DNA from: Allobosea caraganae
GTDB taxonomy: Bacteria > Pseudomonadota > Alphaproteobacteria > Rhizobiales > Beijerinckiaceae
Assembly: GCF_003351345.1 (NCBI RefSeq)
Contig: NZ_QQTO01000018.1
Span: 1 to 64,000, forward strand
Length of the DNA stretch: 64,000 bases
Reading direction: 5' to 3'
Shown here: piece by piece, positions 28,542 through 37,370 of the stretch
How positions within the stretch are numbered: the stretch's first letter is position 1
Layout: the number at the start of each line of letters is the position of its first letter
Notes under the pieces: generated by a model
What the model was told of the DNA's origin: nothing
Seen by the model: the letters and a program-made list of their open reading frames with translations, nothing else
Databases searched by the model: none
Translations under genes and position numbers: made by a program

Positions 28542-31152
28542 TCACGATTCTCCCGGGCACCACGATGATCTTCCGGATCGGACGGTCCTCCAACGCCTTG
28601 AGGACGGCCTCGGAGGCGCGAACGATCGCCTCGACGGCCACCGTATCCGCATCGGCGGGGACGGTCACCTCCGCGCGCTTCTTGCCGTTGATCTGCACGG
28701 GGAGGACGACGCTGTCATCACGCAGCAGATCAGCTTGCGCCTCCGGCCAGGAGGCCTCGCCGGCGAGACCCGCTTGGCCGAGCGCCTGCCAGCACTCCTC
28801 CGCCAGATGCGGCATCATCGGCGCGACAAGCTGCGTGGCGATCGTGGCGGATTCATGCAGGGCGAAGGCGGTGTCGGGTGCGAGCGCGCTGCTCTCGGCC
28901 GCCGCATCCAGCGCCTTCGCGATGGCGTTGGTCAGCGTGTAGATATGGGCGACGCAGCGGTTGAAGCCGAGGCGTTCGATATCGGCGCCAACGGCGTGCA
29001 GGGCGCGGTGGCTGGCCTTGCGCAGGGCCTGGGCGCCCTCGCCGATCACGGCTGGCTGCTCGGCCTTGTTGCCGGTGCGCTCGGCGATCTCGCCGACCAG
29101 GCGCCAGAAGCGCTGGACGAAGCGGGCCGCGCCCTGGACACCCTCGTCGGTCCAGATCACGTCGCGGTCGGGCGGCGAATCCGACAGCATGAACCAGCGC
29201 GCGGTGTCGGCGCCGTAGGACGCGATGATCTCGTCGGGATCGACCACGTTCTTCTTCGACTTCGACATTTTCTCGATCGAGCCGATCTCGATCGGCTCGC
29301 TGGTCTCGACATGGAAGCCCCGGCGCTCGCTGCCGTTCGCCTCGATGCGGACATTGCCCGGCTCGACCCAGCTGCCGTCCTCGGCGCGGTAGGTCTCGTG
29401 CACGACCATGCCCTGCGTGAACATGCCGTCGAACGGCTCGTCCAGCCCGGCATGGCCGGTCGCCTTCATGGCGCGGGTGAAGAAGCGCGAATAGAGCAGG
29501 TGCAGGATCGCGTGCTCGACGCCGCCGATATACTGGTCGACCGGCAGGAAACGGTCGACCGCCTTGCGGTCGGTCGGCGTGTCCTCGCGCCAGGGATCGG
29601 TGAAGCGGGCGAAATACCAGGACGAATCGACGAACGTGTCCATCGTGTCGGTTTCGCGCCGCGCCGGCCCGCCGCAGGACGGGCAGTCGACGTGCTTCCA
29701 GGTGGGGTGATGGTCGAGCGGGTTGCCCGGCTTCTCGAAGGAGACGTCGTCGGGCAGCTTGACCGGCAAATCGGCATCGGGGACCGGCACCGTGCCGCAA
29801 TCAGCGCAGTGGATGATCGGGATCGGGCAGCCCCAATAGCGCTGGCGCGAGATGCCCCAGTCGCGCAGGCGGAAATTGACCTTGCGGGCGCCGATGGCGC
29901 TGTTGCCGCGCGTCTCGCCTTCAAGCCGGCGGGCGACCTCTTCTTTCGCCTCCGGAATGGTCATGCCGTCGAGGAAGCGCGAATTGATCATGCGGCCATC
30001 GTCGGTATAGGCGGTGTCGGTGACGACGAAGGTGGCGGGATCGACGCCTTCGGGACAGACCACCGGCGTGTTGCCGAGCCCGTAACGATTGACGAAGTCG
30101 AGATCGCGCTGATCATGCGCCGGGCAGCCGAAGATGGCGCCGGTGCCGTATTCCATCAGGATGAAGTTCGCGACATAGACCGGCAAAACCCATGACGGAT
30201 CAAAGGGATGTACGGCGCGCAGACCGGTGTCGAAGCCGAGCTTCTCCGCCTTGTCGATGTTCTCCTGGGCCGTGCCGGTCTTCTTGCACTCGGCGATGAA
30301 GGCCTGGAGCTCGGGGTTGTTCTCGGCCAGGGACTTGGCGAGCGGATGATCGGGCGCGATAGCCATGAACTTGGCGCCGAACAGCGTGTCCGGCCGCGTC
30401 GTGTAGATCTCCAGCTCGTTCTGCCCGGTCGGGTTCGATTCGAGGGCGAAACGAATCAGCAGCCCTTCCGAGCGGCCGATCCAGTTCTTCTGCATCAGCC
30501 GGACCTTGTCGGGCCAGCGCACCAGACCTTCAAGGGCGTCGTTCAGCTCCTGGCCATAGGCCGTGATCTTGAAGAACCACTGCGTCAGCTCGCGCAGCTC
30601 GACCAGCGCGCCGGAGCGCCAGCCGCGGCCGTCGATGACCTGCTCGTTGGCCAGCACGGTCTCGTCGACCGGGTCCCAGTTGACCTTGGCGGTCTTGCGG
30701 TCGACCAGCCCAGCCTTCAGGAAATCGAGGAACATCTTCTGCTGATGGCGATAATAGCTCGGGTCGCAGGTGGCGAGCTCGCGGCTCCAGTCCAGCGACA
30801 GGCCCATCGATTGCAGCTGCGCCCGCATCGTCGCGATATTGGCGTAGGTCCATTCGCGCGGGTGGATCTTGTTGGCCTTGGCGGCGTTTTCGGCCGGCAG
30901 GCCGAACGCGTCCCAGCCCATCGGGTGCAGCACCGCAAAGCCTTTGGCGCGCTTGTAGCGCGCGACCACGTCGCCCATCGCATAGTTGCGGACATGGCCC
31001 ATATGGATGCGGCCCGACGGGTAGGGGAACATCTCGAGCACGTAGTAGCTCGGCCGCGGATCGTCGTTGCGCGTCTCGAAGAGCTTGCGCTCATTCCAGA
31101 CGCTGCGCCATTTCGGCTCGGATTCCTTGGGATTGTAACGTTCGACGGCCAT
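28528..31152 (-). CDS. leuS: Leucyl-tRNA synthetase
   Basis: 874 residues. The class I motifs are present: HIGH-type HMGH at residues 50-53 ([14 protein letters not shown]) and KMSKS at 628-632. The CP1 editing domain lies between, with the LeuRS hallmark T-rich region ([11 protein letters not shown]) and a zinc-type [15 protein letters not shown] segment. [16 protein letters not shown] precedes the second motif. It charges tRNA-Leu and edits norvaline/isoleucine errors. It is the first gene of the leuS-lptE-holA operon. Confidence 0.98.
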   Translation of the reverse strand: MAVERYNPKESEPKWRSVWNERKLFETRNDDPRPSYYVLEMFPYPSGRIHMGHVRNYAMGDVVARYKRAKGFAVLHPMGWDAFGLPAENAAKANKIHPREWTYANIATMRAQLQSMGLSLDWSRELATCDPSYYRHQQKMFLDFLKAGLVDRKTAKVNWDPVDETVLANEQVIDGRGWRSGALVELRELTQWFFKITAYGQELNDALEGLVRWPDKVRLMQKNWIGRSEGLLIRFALESNPTGQNELEIYTTRPDTLFGAKFMAIAPDHPLAKSLAENNPELQAFIAECKKTGTAQENIDKAEKLGFDTGLRAVHPFDPSWVLPVYVANFILMEYGTGAIFGCPAHDQRDLDFVNRYGLGNTPVVCPEGVDPATFVVTDTAYTDDGRMINSRFLDGMTIPEAKEEVARRLEGETRGNSAIGARKVNFRLRDWGISRQRYWGCPIPIIHCADCGTVPVPDADLPVKLPDDVSFEKPGNPLDHHPTWKHVDCPSCGGPARRETDTMDTFVDSSWYFARFTDPWREDTPTDRKAVDRFLPVDQYIGGVEHAILHLLYSRFFTRAMKATGHAGLDEPFDGMFTQGMVVHETYRAEDGSWVEPGNVRIEANGSERRGFHVETSEPIEIGSIEKMSKSKKNVVDPDEIIASYGADTARWFMLSDSPPDRDVIWTDEGVQGAARFVQRFWRLVGEIAERTGNKAEQPAVIGEGAQALRKASHRALHAVGADIERLGFNRCVAHIYTLTNAIAKALDAAAESSALAPDTAFALHESATIATQLVAPMMPHLAEECWQALGQAGLAGEASWPEAQADLLRDDSVVLPVQINGKKRAEVTVPADADTVAVEAIVRASEAVLKALEDRPIRKIIVVPGRIVNVVV

Positions 31153-31210
31153 CGCGGAAGATTCTTGCGTGAGCGGATGTTGGACGGCCCTCGGTCAAGG
31201 GCCAAACAGG

Positions 31211-31253
31211 GTCATGCGGAAAAACGGGTGCCACTTTTCCACATGCTGTTCTA
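31211..31253. repeat. Palindromic intergenic repeat, family A copy 6 (short)
   Basis: GTCATGCGGAAAAACGGG-TG-CCACTTTTCCACATGCTGTTCT: inverted arms GTCATGcGGAAAA and TTTTCCaCATG. It is a shortened relative of the family A unit between the divergent leuS and YggS genes. Confidence 0.6.
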
Positions 31254-31308
31254 GGACACCATTGCACGCACGCGGTCAACGCCGACAGCGAGACGGAAGG
31301 GTTTCACG

Positions 31309-31974
31309 ATGAACGACACGGTCAGCCGGCTCGCTGAGACCAGGGCTGCGATCGCCCGCGCCGCTGGCGATGTCGAGCGCCGGCCGGAGGAGGTCGCGCT
31401 CATCGCCGTGTCGAAGACGATGCCGGAAGAGGTGATCCTGCCGGCGCTCGAAGCCGGGCAGCGCGTCTTCGGCGAGAATTACGTGCAGGAGGCCAAGACG
31501 AAATGGCCGGCGCTGCGCGAGCGCTTCCCGGATGCGGAAGTCCACATGATCGGGCCGCTGCAATCGAACAAGGCGCGCGAGGCGGTGGCGCTGTTCGACG
31601 CGATCCATTCGCTCGACCGCGAGAGCCTGGCGAAGGAGCTCTCCCGCGAGATCGCCCGCGCCGGCAAGGCGCCGCTTCTCTTCGTCCAGGTCAATACCGG
31701 CGAGGAGCCGCAGAAGGGTGGCATCAGCCCTGGCGAGGTCGATGCCTTCCTCGCGCTCTGTCGGGATCATCATGGCCTCGTCATCGCGGGGCTGATGTGC
31801 ATTCCGCCCGCCGACGAGCCGCCCTCGCCGCATTTCGCCCTGCTCGCCAAGATCGCGGCGCGGAATGGGTTGCACGGGCTCTCGATGGGGATGAGCGCGG
31901 ACTACGAGGCCGCGATCCAGCTTGGCGCTACCCATGTGCGGGTGGGCAGCGCGATTTTTGGCGCGCGCGGGTAG
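31309..31974 (+). CDS. YggS/PLPBP family pyridoxal-phosphate homeostasis protein
   Basis: 221 residues, single-domain alanine-racemase-fold barrel. The PLP Schiff-base lysine is Lys36 in LIAVSKTMPEE; GENYVQEAK, HMIGPLQSNKA, VNTGEEPQKGG and GLSMGMSADYEAAI (phosphate-binding) are all present. These proteins have no known enzymatic activity; they buffer and deliver PLP, and loss perturbs amino acid and keto acid pools (family knowledge). It is a single gene with GGAAGGG before its ATG, divergent from leuS. Confidence 0.95.
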   Translation: MNDTVSRLAETRAAIARAAGDVERRPEEVALIAVSKTMPEEVILPALEAGQRVFGENYVQEAKTKWPALRERFPDAEVHMIGPLQSNKAREAVALFDAIHSLDRESLAKELSREIARAGKAPLLFVQVNTGEEPQKGGISPGEVDAFLALCRDHHGLVIAGLMCIPPADEPPSPHFALLAKIAARNGLHGLSMGMSADYEAAIQLGATHVRVGSAIFGARG

Positions 31975-32016
31975 AGGCCGGGGCATCGCCTGAGGTTGTA
32001 GAGGTTGCGAAGGCGA

Positions 32017-32151
32017 TCAGGTCTGCGGCGTTGGCTGTGCGCCGACCTCGGCAAAGCAGGCCTCCAGCACGCCCGCCTGCGCCGCCGCCAGCCGGAAGCG
32101 GCACAAGGTCGTCTCGTCGAGCGCGCCGCCATCCAGCGCGAAGCCGCAGAA
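32017..32151 (-). pseudogene. IS5-family transposase remnant
   Basis: Between the YggS gene and the UbiH-like gene the minus strand encodes about 44 codons ending in TGA: FCGFALDGGALDETTLCRFR, then LAAAQAGVLEACFAEVGAQ. This matches the N-terminal region of IS5-group transposases, where a PDETTLCRFR-type motif is followed by a helix ending LFAEVNRQL (family knowledge). No start, no DDE catalytic domain and no terminal inverted repeats remain. Two further in-frame codons (RR) run into the stop codon of the UbiH-like gene, so the relic may have redefined that gene's end. Confidence 0.65.
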
Positions 32152-32155
32152 GCGC

Positions 32156-33406
32156 CTAAAGCGCCTCACCCCTGAGCAGGCGCGGCGTATCTCCCGCCAG
32201 CCCGGCCGCCTCGCGGATGAAGAAGCGCTTCAGCCCCGGCATCCGGTCGACCAGCCCGAGCCCGAGATCTCGCGCCAAGCGCAATGGCGTCGCGTCGTTC
32301 GAGAACAGCCGGTTGAGCCCGTCCGTCACCGCGCCCATCGCGACCGTGTCGAAGCGCCGCGCCTTCTCGTAATCCTCCAGCGCCTCCGCACTACCAGGAT
32401 CGAGCCCGAGCCTTGCGGCATCGACGATCGCCTCGGCCAGGGCCGCGACATCCTTCAGGCCGAGATTGAGCCCCTGTCCGGCGATCGGATGGATGACGTG
32501 CGCGGCGTCACCGAGCAGTGCCAACCGCTCGCCGACGAAGCGCCTGGCGACACCGAAGCCGAGCGGATGGGCCGAGACCTTGCTCTCCAGCGCCAACTCG
32601 CCAAGCTCGAGCCCGAAGCGCTGCTCGATCTCGGCCAGGATGTCGTCGGCATCGAGCGAGAGCAGCGCCGGCACGTTCTCCTTGCGCTCGGTCCAGACGA
32701 TGGAGGAGCGGTGGCCGAGCGCGCCGCCGTCGCTGAGCGGCAGGATCGCGAAGGGGCCGGACGGCAGGAAATGCTCGACCGCCCGCCCGCCATGCGGCCG
32801 CTCATGGCTCAGCGTCGCGACGATGCCCGACTGGTCATAGCTCCAGCCGACCCAGCCGATCCCGGCGAGCTCGCGCAGCTTCGAGCGCGCGCCATCGGCC
32901 GCGACGAGCAAGGTGGCGCCGAGCCTTTCGCCGCCCGCAAAGCTAATATCCACGCCGTCATTATCGGCCTCGAAGCCGCGCACGCCCTCGGGCCGAAGTT
33001 CGACCCCCGCTTCGCGGCAGGCATCGAGCAGCGCCGTCACCAGCGCCGCGTTCTCGACCATATGGGCGAAGGGCTGGCCCGGTGCGACCTCGCCGTCGAA
33101 GGTCAGGAAGACCGGGCGCACCACGTCGGGGTTGCGGCTGTCTGTCACCACCATCTCGGTCATGGCGGCGGCATGGCCTGCAACCTTGTCCCAGATTGCG
33201 AGCGTCTCCAGCATGTTGCGCGCGGCGGCGGCGACGGCGTAGGCGCGGTTGTCGGCGCGCGGCGGCGCGGCCAGGGCAGGATCGGCCAGAACGACCGCAT
33301 AGGCGCGGCCGAGCGCCCGCTTCAGCGCCAGCGCCAGCGAAAGCCCGGCGATGCCGCCGCCGGCGATCACGATCCGGCTGCCGGGACGCCCTGCCTGTTC
33401 ACTCAT
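32156..33406 (-). CDS. UbiH/UbiF/COQ6-family FAD-dependent monooxygenase
   Basis: 416 residues. FAD motifs in order: IVIAGGGIAGLSLALAL (ADP-binding), DNRAYAVAAAARNML (near residue 55), LLVAADGARSKLR (the DG motif) and LLGDAAHVIHPIAGQGLNLGLKDVAALAEA (the GD motif). This is the ubiquinone-biosynthesis hydroxylase family, which adds hydroxyls to the quinone ring at the inner membrane. Which ring position it acts on cannot be told from sequence; one broad-specificity enzyme (UbiL/UbiM type) is common in alphaproteobacteria. A transposase relic abuts the 3' end. Confidence 0.9.
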   Translation of the reverse strand: MSEQAGRPGSRIVIAGGGIAGLSLALALKRALGRAYAVVLADPALAAPPRADNRAYAVAAAARNMLETLAIWDKVAGHAAAMTEMVVTDSRNPDVVRPVFLTFDGEVAPGQPFAHMVENAALVTALLDACREAGVELRPEGVRGFEADNDGVDISFAGGERLGATLLVAADGARSKLRELAGIGWVGWSYDQSGIVATLSHERPHGGRAVEHFLPSGPFAILPLSDGGALGHRSSIVWTERKENVPALLSLDADDILAEIEQRFGLELGELALESKVSAHPLGFGVARRFVGERLALLGDAAHVIHPIAGQGLNLGLKDVAALAEAIVDAARLGLDPGSAEALEDYEKARRFDTVAMGAVTDGLNRLFSNDATPLRLARDLGLGLVDRMPGLKRFFIREAAGLAGDTPRLLRGEAL

Positions 33407-33530
33407 CTCTGCCGCTCCAGCGCTGCGAGTCGCCGGCTTGACGCGCCTGCATCCCTCGGTGCTGATGCGGTATAGGGCTAAACCATTCCCGGCGCAGCCC
33501 TTCCTTCAGACCACGCCGAGCTTGAAGCCC

Positions 33531-34397
33531 ATGTCCCAGATCAGCGACTCCCTGACGTCGATCCTCGACCTCGAGCCGCTCGAACGCAATCTGTTCAGGG
33601 GTCGCAGTCCCAAGATCGGCTGGCAGCGCGTCTTCGGCGGGCAGGTCATCGGCCAGGCGCTCTATGCCGCCTGCAAGACGGTCGAGGGCCGGCAGCCGCA
33701 TTCGCTCCATGCCTATTTCCTGCTGCCGGGCGATCCGGAGACGCCGATCATCTACGAGGTCGAGCGCCTGCGCGACGGCCGCTCCTTCACCACGCGGCGC
33801 GTGCTCGCGATCCAGCACGGCCAGGCGATCTTCGCGATGTCGGCCTCGTTCCAGGTCGAGGAGCCCGGCTACGAGCACCAGATGCCGATGCCGAACGTGC
33901 CGATGCCGGAGGACCTGCCCGACCGCGAGGAGATGAAGCGCAGCGTGCTGCCGCATATGCCCGACGCGGTCCGCGCCTACTACCAGCGCGAGCGGCCGAT
34001 CGAGATCAGGCCGGTCGAGCTGCAGCGCTACGCCACCGGCGAGAAGATGGAGCCGAAGTTCAACGTCTGGATCCGCGCCATGGAGCCCTTGCCCGACGAG
34101 CCGGCGGTCCATCAGAGCGTGCTCGCCTATGCGTCGGACCTGATGCTGCTCGATTCCAGCCTGATCGCGCATGGCACCTCGGTCTTCGACAAGCAGATCC
34201 AGGGCGCCAGCCTCGACCATGCGCTCTGGTTCCACCGGCCGTTCCGCGCCGATGACTGGCTGCTCTATTCGCAGGACAGCCCCTCGACCTCGGGTGCACG
34301 CGGCTTCTCGCGCGGGCTCGTCTTCGACCGCCACGGCAAGCTCGTCGCCTCCGTCGCGCAGGAAGGCCTGATTCGGCCAAGGCCGGATCGCGGCTGA
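33531..34397 (+). CDS. tesB: Acyl-CoA thioesterase II
   Basis: 288 residues, a double hot-dog TesB (E. coli 286). N-terminal hot dog: RVFGGQVIGQALYAA and SLHAYFLLPGD. C-terminal hot dog: ASLDHALWFHRPFRADDWLLY, followed by a Ser/Thr-rich STSGARG and VASVAQEGLIR, which carry the catalytic Asp, Thr/Ser and Gln triad positions of TesB. It hydrolyses medium- and long-chain acyl-CoAs in the cytosol. The start is the ATG at 33531 (MSQISDSLTSILDLEPLE); the in-frame upstream extension overlaps the divergent monooxygenase gene and has no match. Confidence 0.94.
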   Translation: MSQISDSLTSILDLEPLERNLFRGRSPKIGWQRVFGGQVIGQALYAACKTVEGRQPHSLHAYFLLPGDPETPIIYEVERLRDGRSFTTRRVLAIQHGQAIFAMSASFQVEEPGYEHQMPMPNVPMPEDLPDREEMKRSVLPHMPDAVRAYYQRERPIEIRPVELQRYATGEKMEPKFNVWIRAMEPLPDEPAVHQSVLAYASDLMLLDSSLIAHGTSVFDKQIQGASLDHALWFHRPFRADDWLLYSQDSPSTSGARGFSRGLVFDRHGKLVASVAQEGLIRPRPDRG

Positions 34398-34520
34398 GCG
34401 CTTTCTGAGCATAAGCCTAGTTATCAGGCATTTGCCAATTCTTTAGGCGACGGCAACGGCGCCGGGCCCGTAGCTCGCCGCGATTCGCCAATTCCATAGC
34501 CGTCACCGCCTCCGGGCAGT

Positions 34521-34970
<450 letters not shown>

Positions 34971-35007
34971 TCCAAGCGATCCTTCAGTCTTCCAGGAGTT
35001 TCCAACG

Positions 35008-36486
35008 ATGAATTCCAAGTTTCTCTTGCGGGCCGGAACGGTCGGGCTCGCGCTAGCCGCGACCACCGCCGCCGTGTTCGCCCAGGACGCCGCGCCCGCG
35101 GCGGCCCCTGTGCCCAACAAGGGCGACGTCGCCTTCATGATGAGCTCGACCGTGCTGGTCCTGCTGATGACGATCCCCGGCCTCGCCCTGTTCTATGGCG
35201 GCCTGGTCCGCAGCAAGAACATGCTCTCGGTGCTGACGCAGGTCTTCGCCATCGTCTGCCTCGTCTGCCTGCTCTGGATCTTCTACGGCTACTCGCTCGC
35301 CTTCACCAATGGCAGCGGCCTCAACGACTTCGTCGGCGGCTTCTCCAAGGCCTTCCTGAAGGGCGTCGACGCCAACTCCGTGGCCGCGACCTTCTCCAAC
35401 GGCGTCGTCATCCCGGAATACGTCTACATCTGCTTCCAGATGACCTTCGCCTGCATCACGCCGGCCCTCATCGTCGGCGCCTTCGCCGAGCGCATGAAGT
35501 TCTCGGCGCTGCTGCTGTTCATCGTGCTCTGGGTCACCTTCATCTATTTCCCGATGGCCCACATGGTCTGGTACTGGGGCGGTCCTGACATCGTCGGCAA
35601 CGCCGCCAAGGCGCTGGCCGCCGCCACGCCGGAAGGCAAGGCCGCCGCGACCGCTGCGCTCGACGCCGTCAACGCGGATGCCGGCATGCTCTTCAAGTGG
35701 GGCGCGCTCGACTTCGCCGGCGGCACCGTGGTGCACATCAACGCCGGTATCGCCGGTCTCGTCGGCTGCATCCTGATCGGCAAGCGCGTCGGCTACGGCA
35801 AGGAGCTGATGGCCCCGCACTCGCTGACCATGACCCTGATCGGCGGCGCCCTGCTCTGGGTCGGCTGGTTCGGCTTCAACGCCGGCTCGAACCTGGAGGC
35901 CAACGGCACCGCCGCGCTCGCCATGGTCAACACCTTCGTCGCCACGGCGGCGGCGGCTCTCGGCTGGCTCTTCGTCGAATGGGCCGTGAAGGGCAAGCCC
36001 TCGATGCTCGGCATGGTCTCGGGCGCGGTCGCCGGCCTCGTCGCCGTCACCCCGGCCGCCGGCTTCGCCGGCCCGATGGGCTCGATCGTGCTCGGCCTCG
36101 TCGCCAGCGTCGTCTGCTTCGTCTTCTGCTCGACCGTCAAGAACGCGCTCGGCTATGACGACTCGCTCGACGTCTTCGGCATCCACTGCATCGGCGGCAT
36201 CATCGGCGCGCTTGCGACCGGCATCCTGGTCAACGTCGATCTCGGCGGCGTCGGCATCCCCGACTACTCGTCGAAGCCCGGCGAACTGGCTGTGGGCGCC
36301 TATGAGTTCGGCACGGCCTTCATGGCCCAGGCCAAGGCGGTGCTGTTCACGCTGGTCTTCAGCGGCGTCGGCTCGCTGATCCTCTACAAGATCGTCGACG
36401 TCATCGTCGGCCTGCGCGTCGCCCCGGATCAGGAGCGCGAGGGCCTCGACATCGCCGAGCATGGCGAGCGCGCCTATCACGACTGA
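35008..36486 (+). CDS. amtB: Ammonium transporter AmtB
   Basis: 492 residues. Signal peptide MNSKFLLRAGTVGLALAATTAAVFA, then eleven membrane segments of the Amt fold. The ammonium-family signature DFAGGTVVHINAGIAGL contains the first pore histidine, and FGIHCIGGIIGAL the second. Residues 41-75 (GLALFYGGLVRSKNML) are conserved near the pore. It conducts NH3/NH4+ across the inner membrane as a trimer, gated by GlnK. ATG at 35008 follows AGGAG (34994-34998). A repeat and a strong terminator follow. Confidence 0.97.
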   Translation: MNSKFLLRAGTVGLALAATTAAVFAQDAAPAAAPVPNKGDVAFMMSSTVLVLLMTIPGLALFYGGLVRSKNMLSVLTQVFAIVCLVCLLWIFYGYSLAFTNGSGLNDFVGGFSKAFLKGVDANSVAATFSNGVVIPEYVYICFQMTFACITPALIVGAFAERMKFSALLLFIVLWVTFIYFPMAHMVWYWGGPDIVGNAAKALAAATPEGKAAATAALDAVNADAGMLFKWGALDFAGGTVVHINAGIAGLVGCILIGKRVGYGKELMAPHSLTMTLIGGALLWVGWFGFNAGSNLEANGTAALAMVNTFVATAAAALGWLFVEWAVKGKPSMLGMVSGAVAGLVAVTPAAGFAGPMGSIVLGLVASVVCFVFCSTVKNALGYDDSLDVFGIHCIGGIIGALATGILVNVDLGGVGIPDYSSKPGELAVGAYEFGTAFMAQAKAVLFTLVFSGVGSLILYKIVDVIVGLRVAPDQEREGLDIAEHGERAYHD

Positions 36487-36491
36487 TCGCG

Positions 36492-36539
36492 GGCATGATG
36501 CCGAAAAGTGCGAAGCGGTTTTCGGCTAACGTCATGCTC
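36492..36539. repeat. Palindromic intergenic repeat, family A copy 2
   Basis: GGCATGATGCCGAAAAGTG ... CGGTTTTCGG ... GTCATGCTC, immediately after amtB. It is a well-preserved copy of the unit at 3576. Confidence 0.82.
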
Positions 36540-36574
36540 AAACAACAAGTCGCTCAGCCACTCACGTGAAACAC

Positions 36575-36606
36575 ACCCCGGCGGGCAACCGCCGGGGTTT
36601 TTGTTT
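36575..36606 (+). terminator. Rho-independent terminator after amtB
   Basis: ACCCCGGCGG (36575-36584) and CCGCCGGGGT (36589-36598) form a perfect 10-bp stem with a GCAA loop, followed by TTTTGTTT. This is the clearest terminator in the window. Confidence 0.95.
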
Positions 36607-36671
36607 GGGCGGTCCTCAGGTCAGAATCACGCCCCGTTCGAAGCGTGCTGCAACTTGCCAGAACCAAGCGC

Positions 36672-36778
36672 TGTCATCCCGGACGGAGCGCAGCGGAGCT
36701 CCGGGATCCATCGTAAGGCTCCGGCGCGCTACGATGGATCCCGGAGCTGCGCCGCAAACGCGGCTTGTCCGGGATGAC
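36672..36778. repeat. Long palindromic repeat, family F copy 2
   Basis: GTCATCCCGGAC ... GGAGCTCCGGGATCCATCGTA is followed by its near reverse complement TACGATGGATCCCGGAGCT ... GTCCGGGATGAC, ~107 bases in all. The gap between amtB and the next gene is thus filled by copy A2, the terminator and this element. Confidence 0.85.
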
Positions 36779-36804
36779 GCGGTGAGGTTCCCGCACAAAA
36801 TGAT

Positions 36805-37148
36805 CTATGGCGCCGGCGGCCGGTGCAGCACGATCTCGAGCACCTGCACGCCCTCCGGCAGCTCGATCAGGAATTCTGCGTCGCGTTCGAGATGGTGGAT
36901 GCGGCGCGGGTCGGGCCCGGCGAAGCGCGACATCGCCTCGATGCTCTCCCAATAGGAGATCGTCACGAACTCGCTCTCGCCGTCGCGGTCCTCGCGGAAC
37001 ATCTGCGCGCCCAGCGCCTTCTCGACCAGCGGCTTGACCCCGGCCTCGTAGAGATAGGCGGCGTAGTCGTCGGCCTCTCAGCCGTGGTGCGGCCGCGCCA
37101 GATGCGCGCGATCCTGGGTTTCAGGGCAGCGTTGTCGTCACCTGCCAT
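36805..37148 (-). pseudogene. Antibiotic biosynthesis monooxygenase-like gene, frameshifted
   Basis: Read on the minus strand, ATG at 37148 (GAGGAG upstream) opens MAGDDNAALKPRIARIWRGRTTAE. The frame then breaks near 37075-37079. One frame over, the protein continues ADDYAAYLYEAGVKPLVEKAL, GAQMFREDRDGESEFVTISYWES and IHHLERDAEFLIELPEGVQVLEIVL. Joined, the two parts make ~114 residues with the pattern of ABM (antibiotic biosynthesis monooxygenase) ferredoxin-like proteins, so a single base appears to be lost. In the second frame a TGA lies just upstream of the break. Either a real inactivation or a sequencing error; in the latter case the gene is intact and encodes a small dimeric monooxygenase-like protein. 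Confidence 0.75.
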
Positions 37149-37276
37149 GCGCCGTCTCCTCGAACAGGGAGCGCGCCCGCAAGCACCGCCGCGAGTCGCG
37201 CCAGATGCTTCCCTCAATAGCGCGGCCCGCCGTCCGGTTCCGGCAGCAGCAAGAACCTGGGGCAACCGGCTCAAGG

Positions 37277-37291
37277 TTAAGCGGCCCTTAA
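37277..37291. promoter_or_regulatory. CtrA box upstream of ftsK
   Basis: TTAA-GCGGCCC-TTAA, an exact TTAA-N7-TTAA CtrA consensus and also a palindrome (GGTTAAG...CTTAACC). It lies 80 bases before the ftsK start, so ftsK may be under cell-cycle control by CtrA, as many division genes are in Caulobacter (inference). Confidence 0.65.
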
Positions 37292-37370
37292 CCAGCCCTT
37301 CATAACGTGAGCTTTCAAAGGCCGGTCTGATGCGGCCGGATTCCCTTTTTGGAAGGCGGCCCGCCCGGCC

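Noticed and set aside
36559..36572. TCACGTGAAAC half of a parS after amtB
   Set aside because: The left three bases of the core do not match, so only one half-site is intact.
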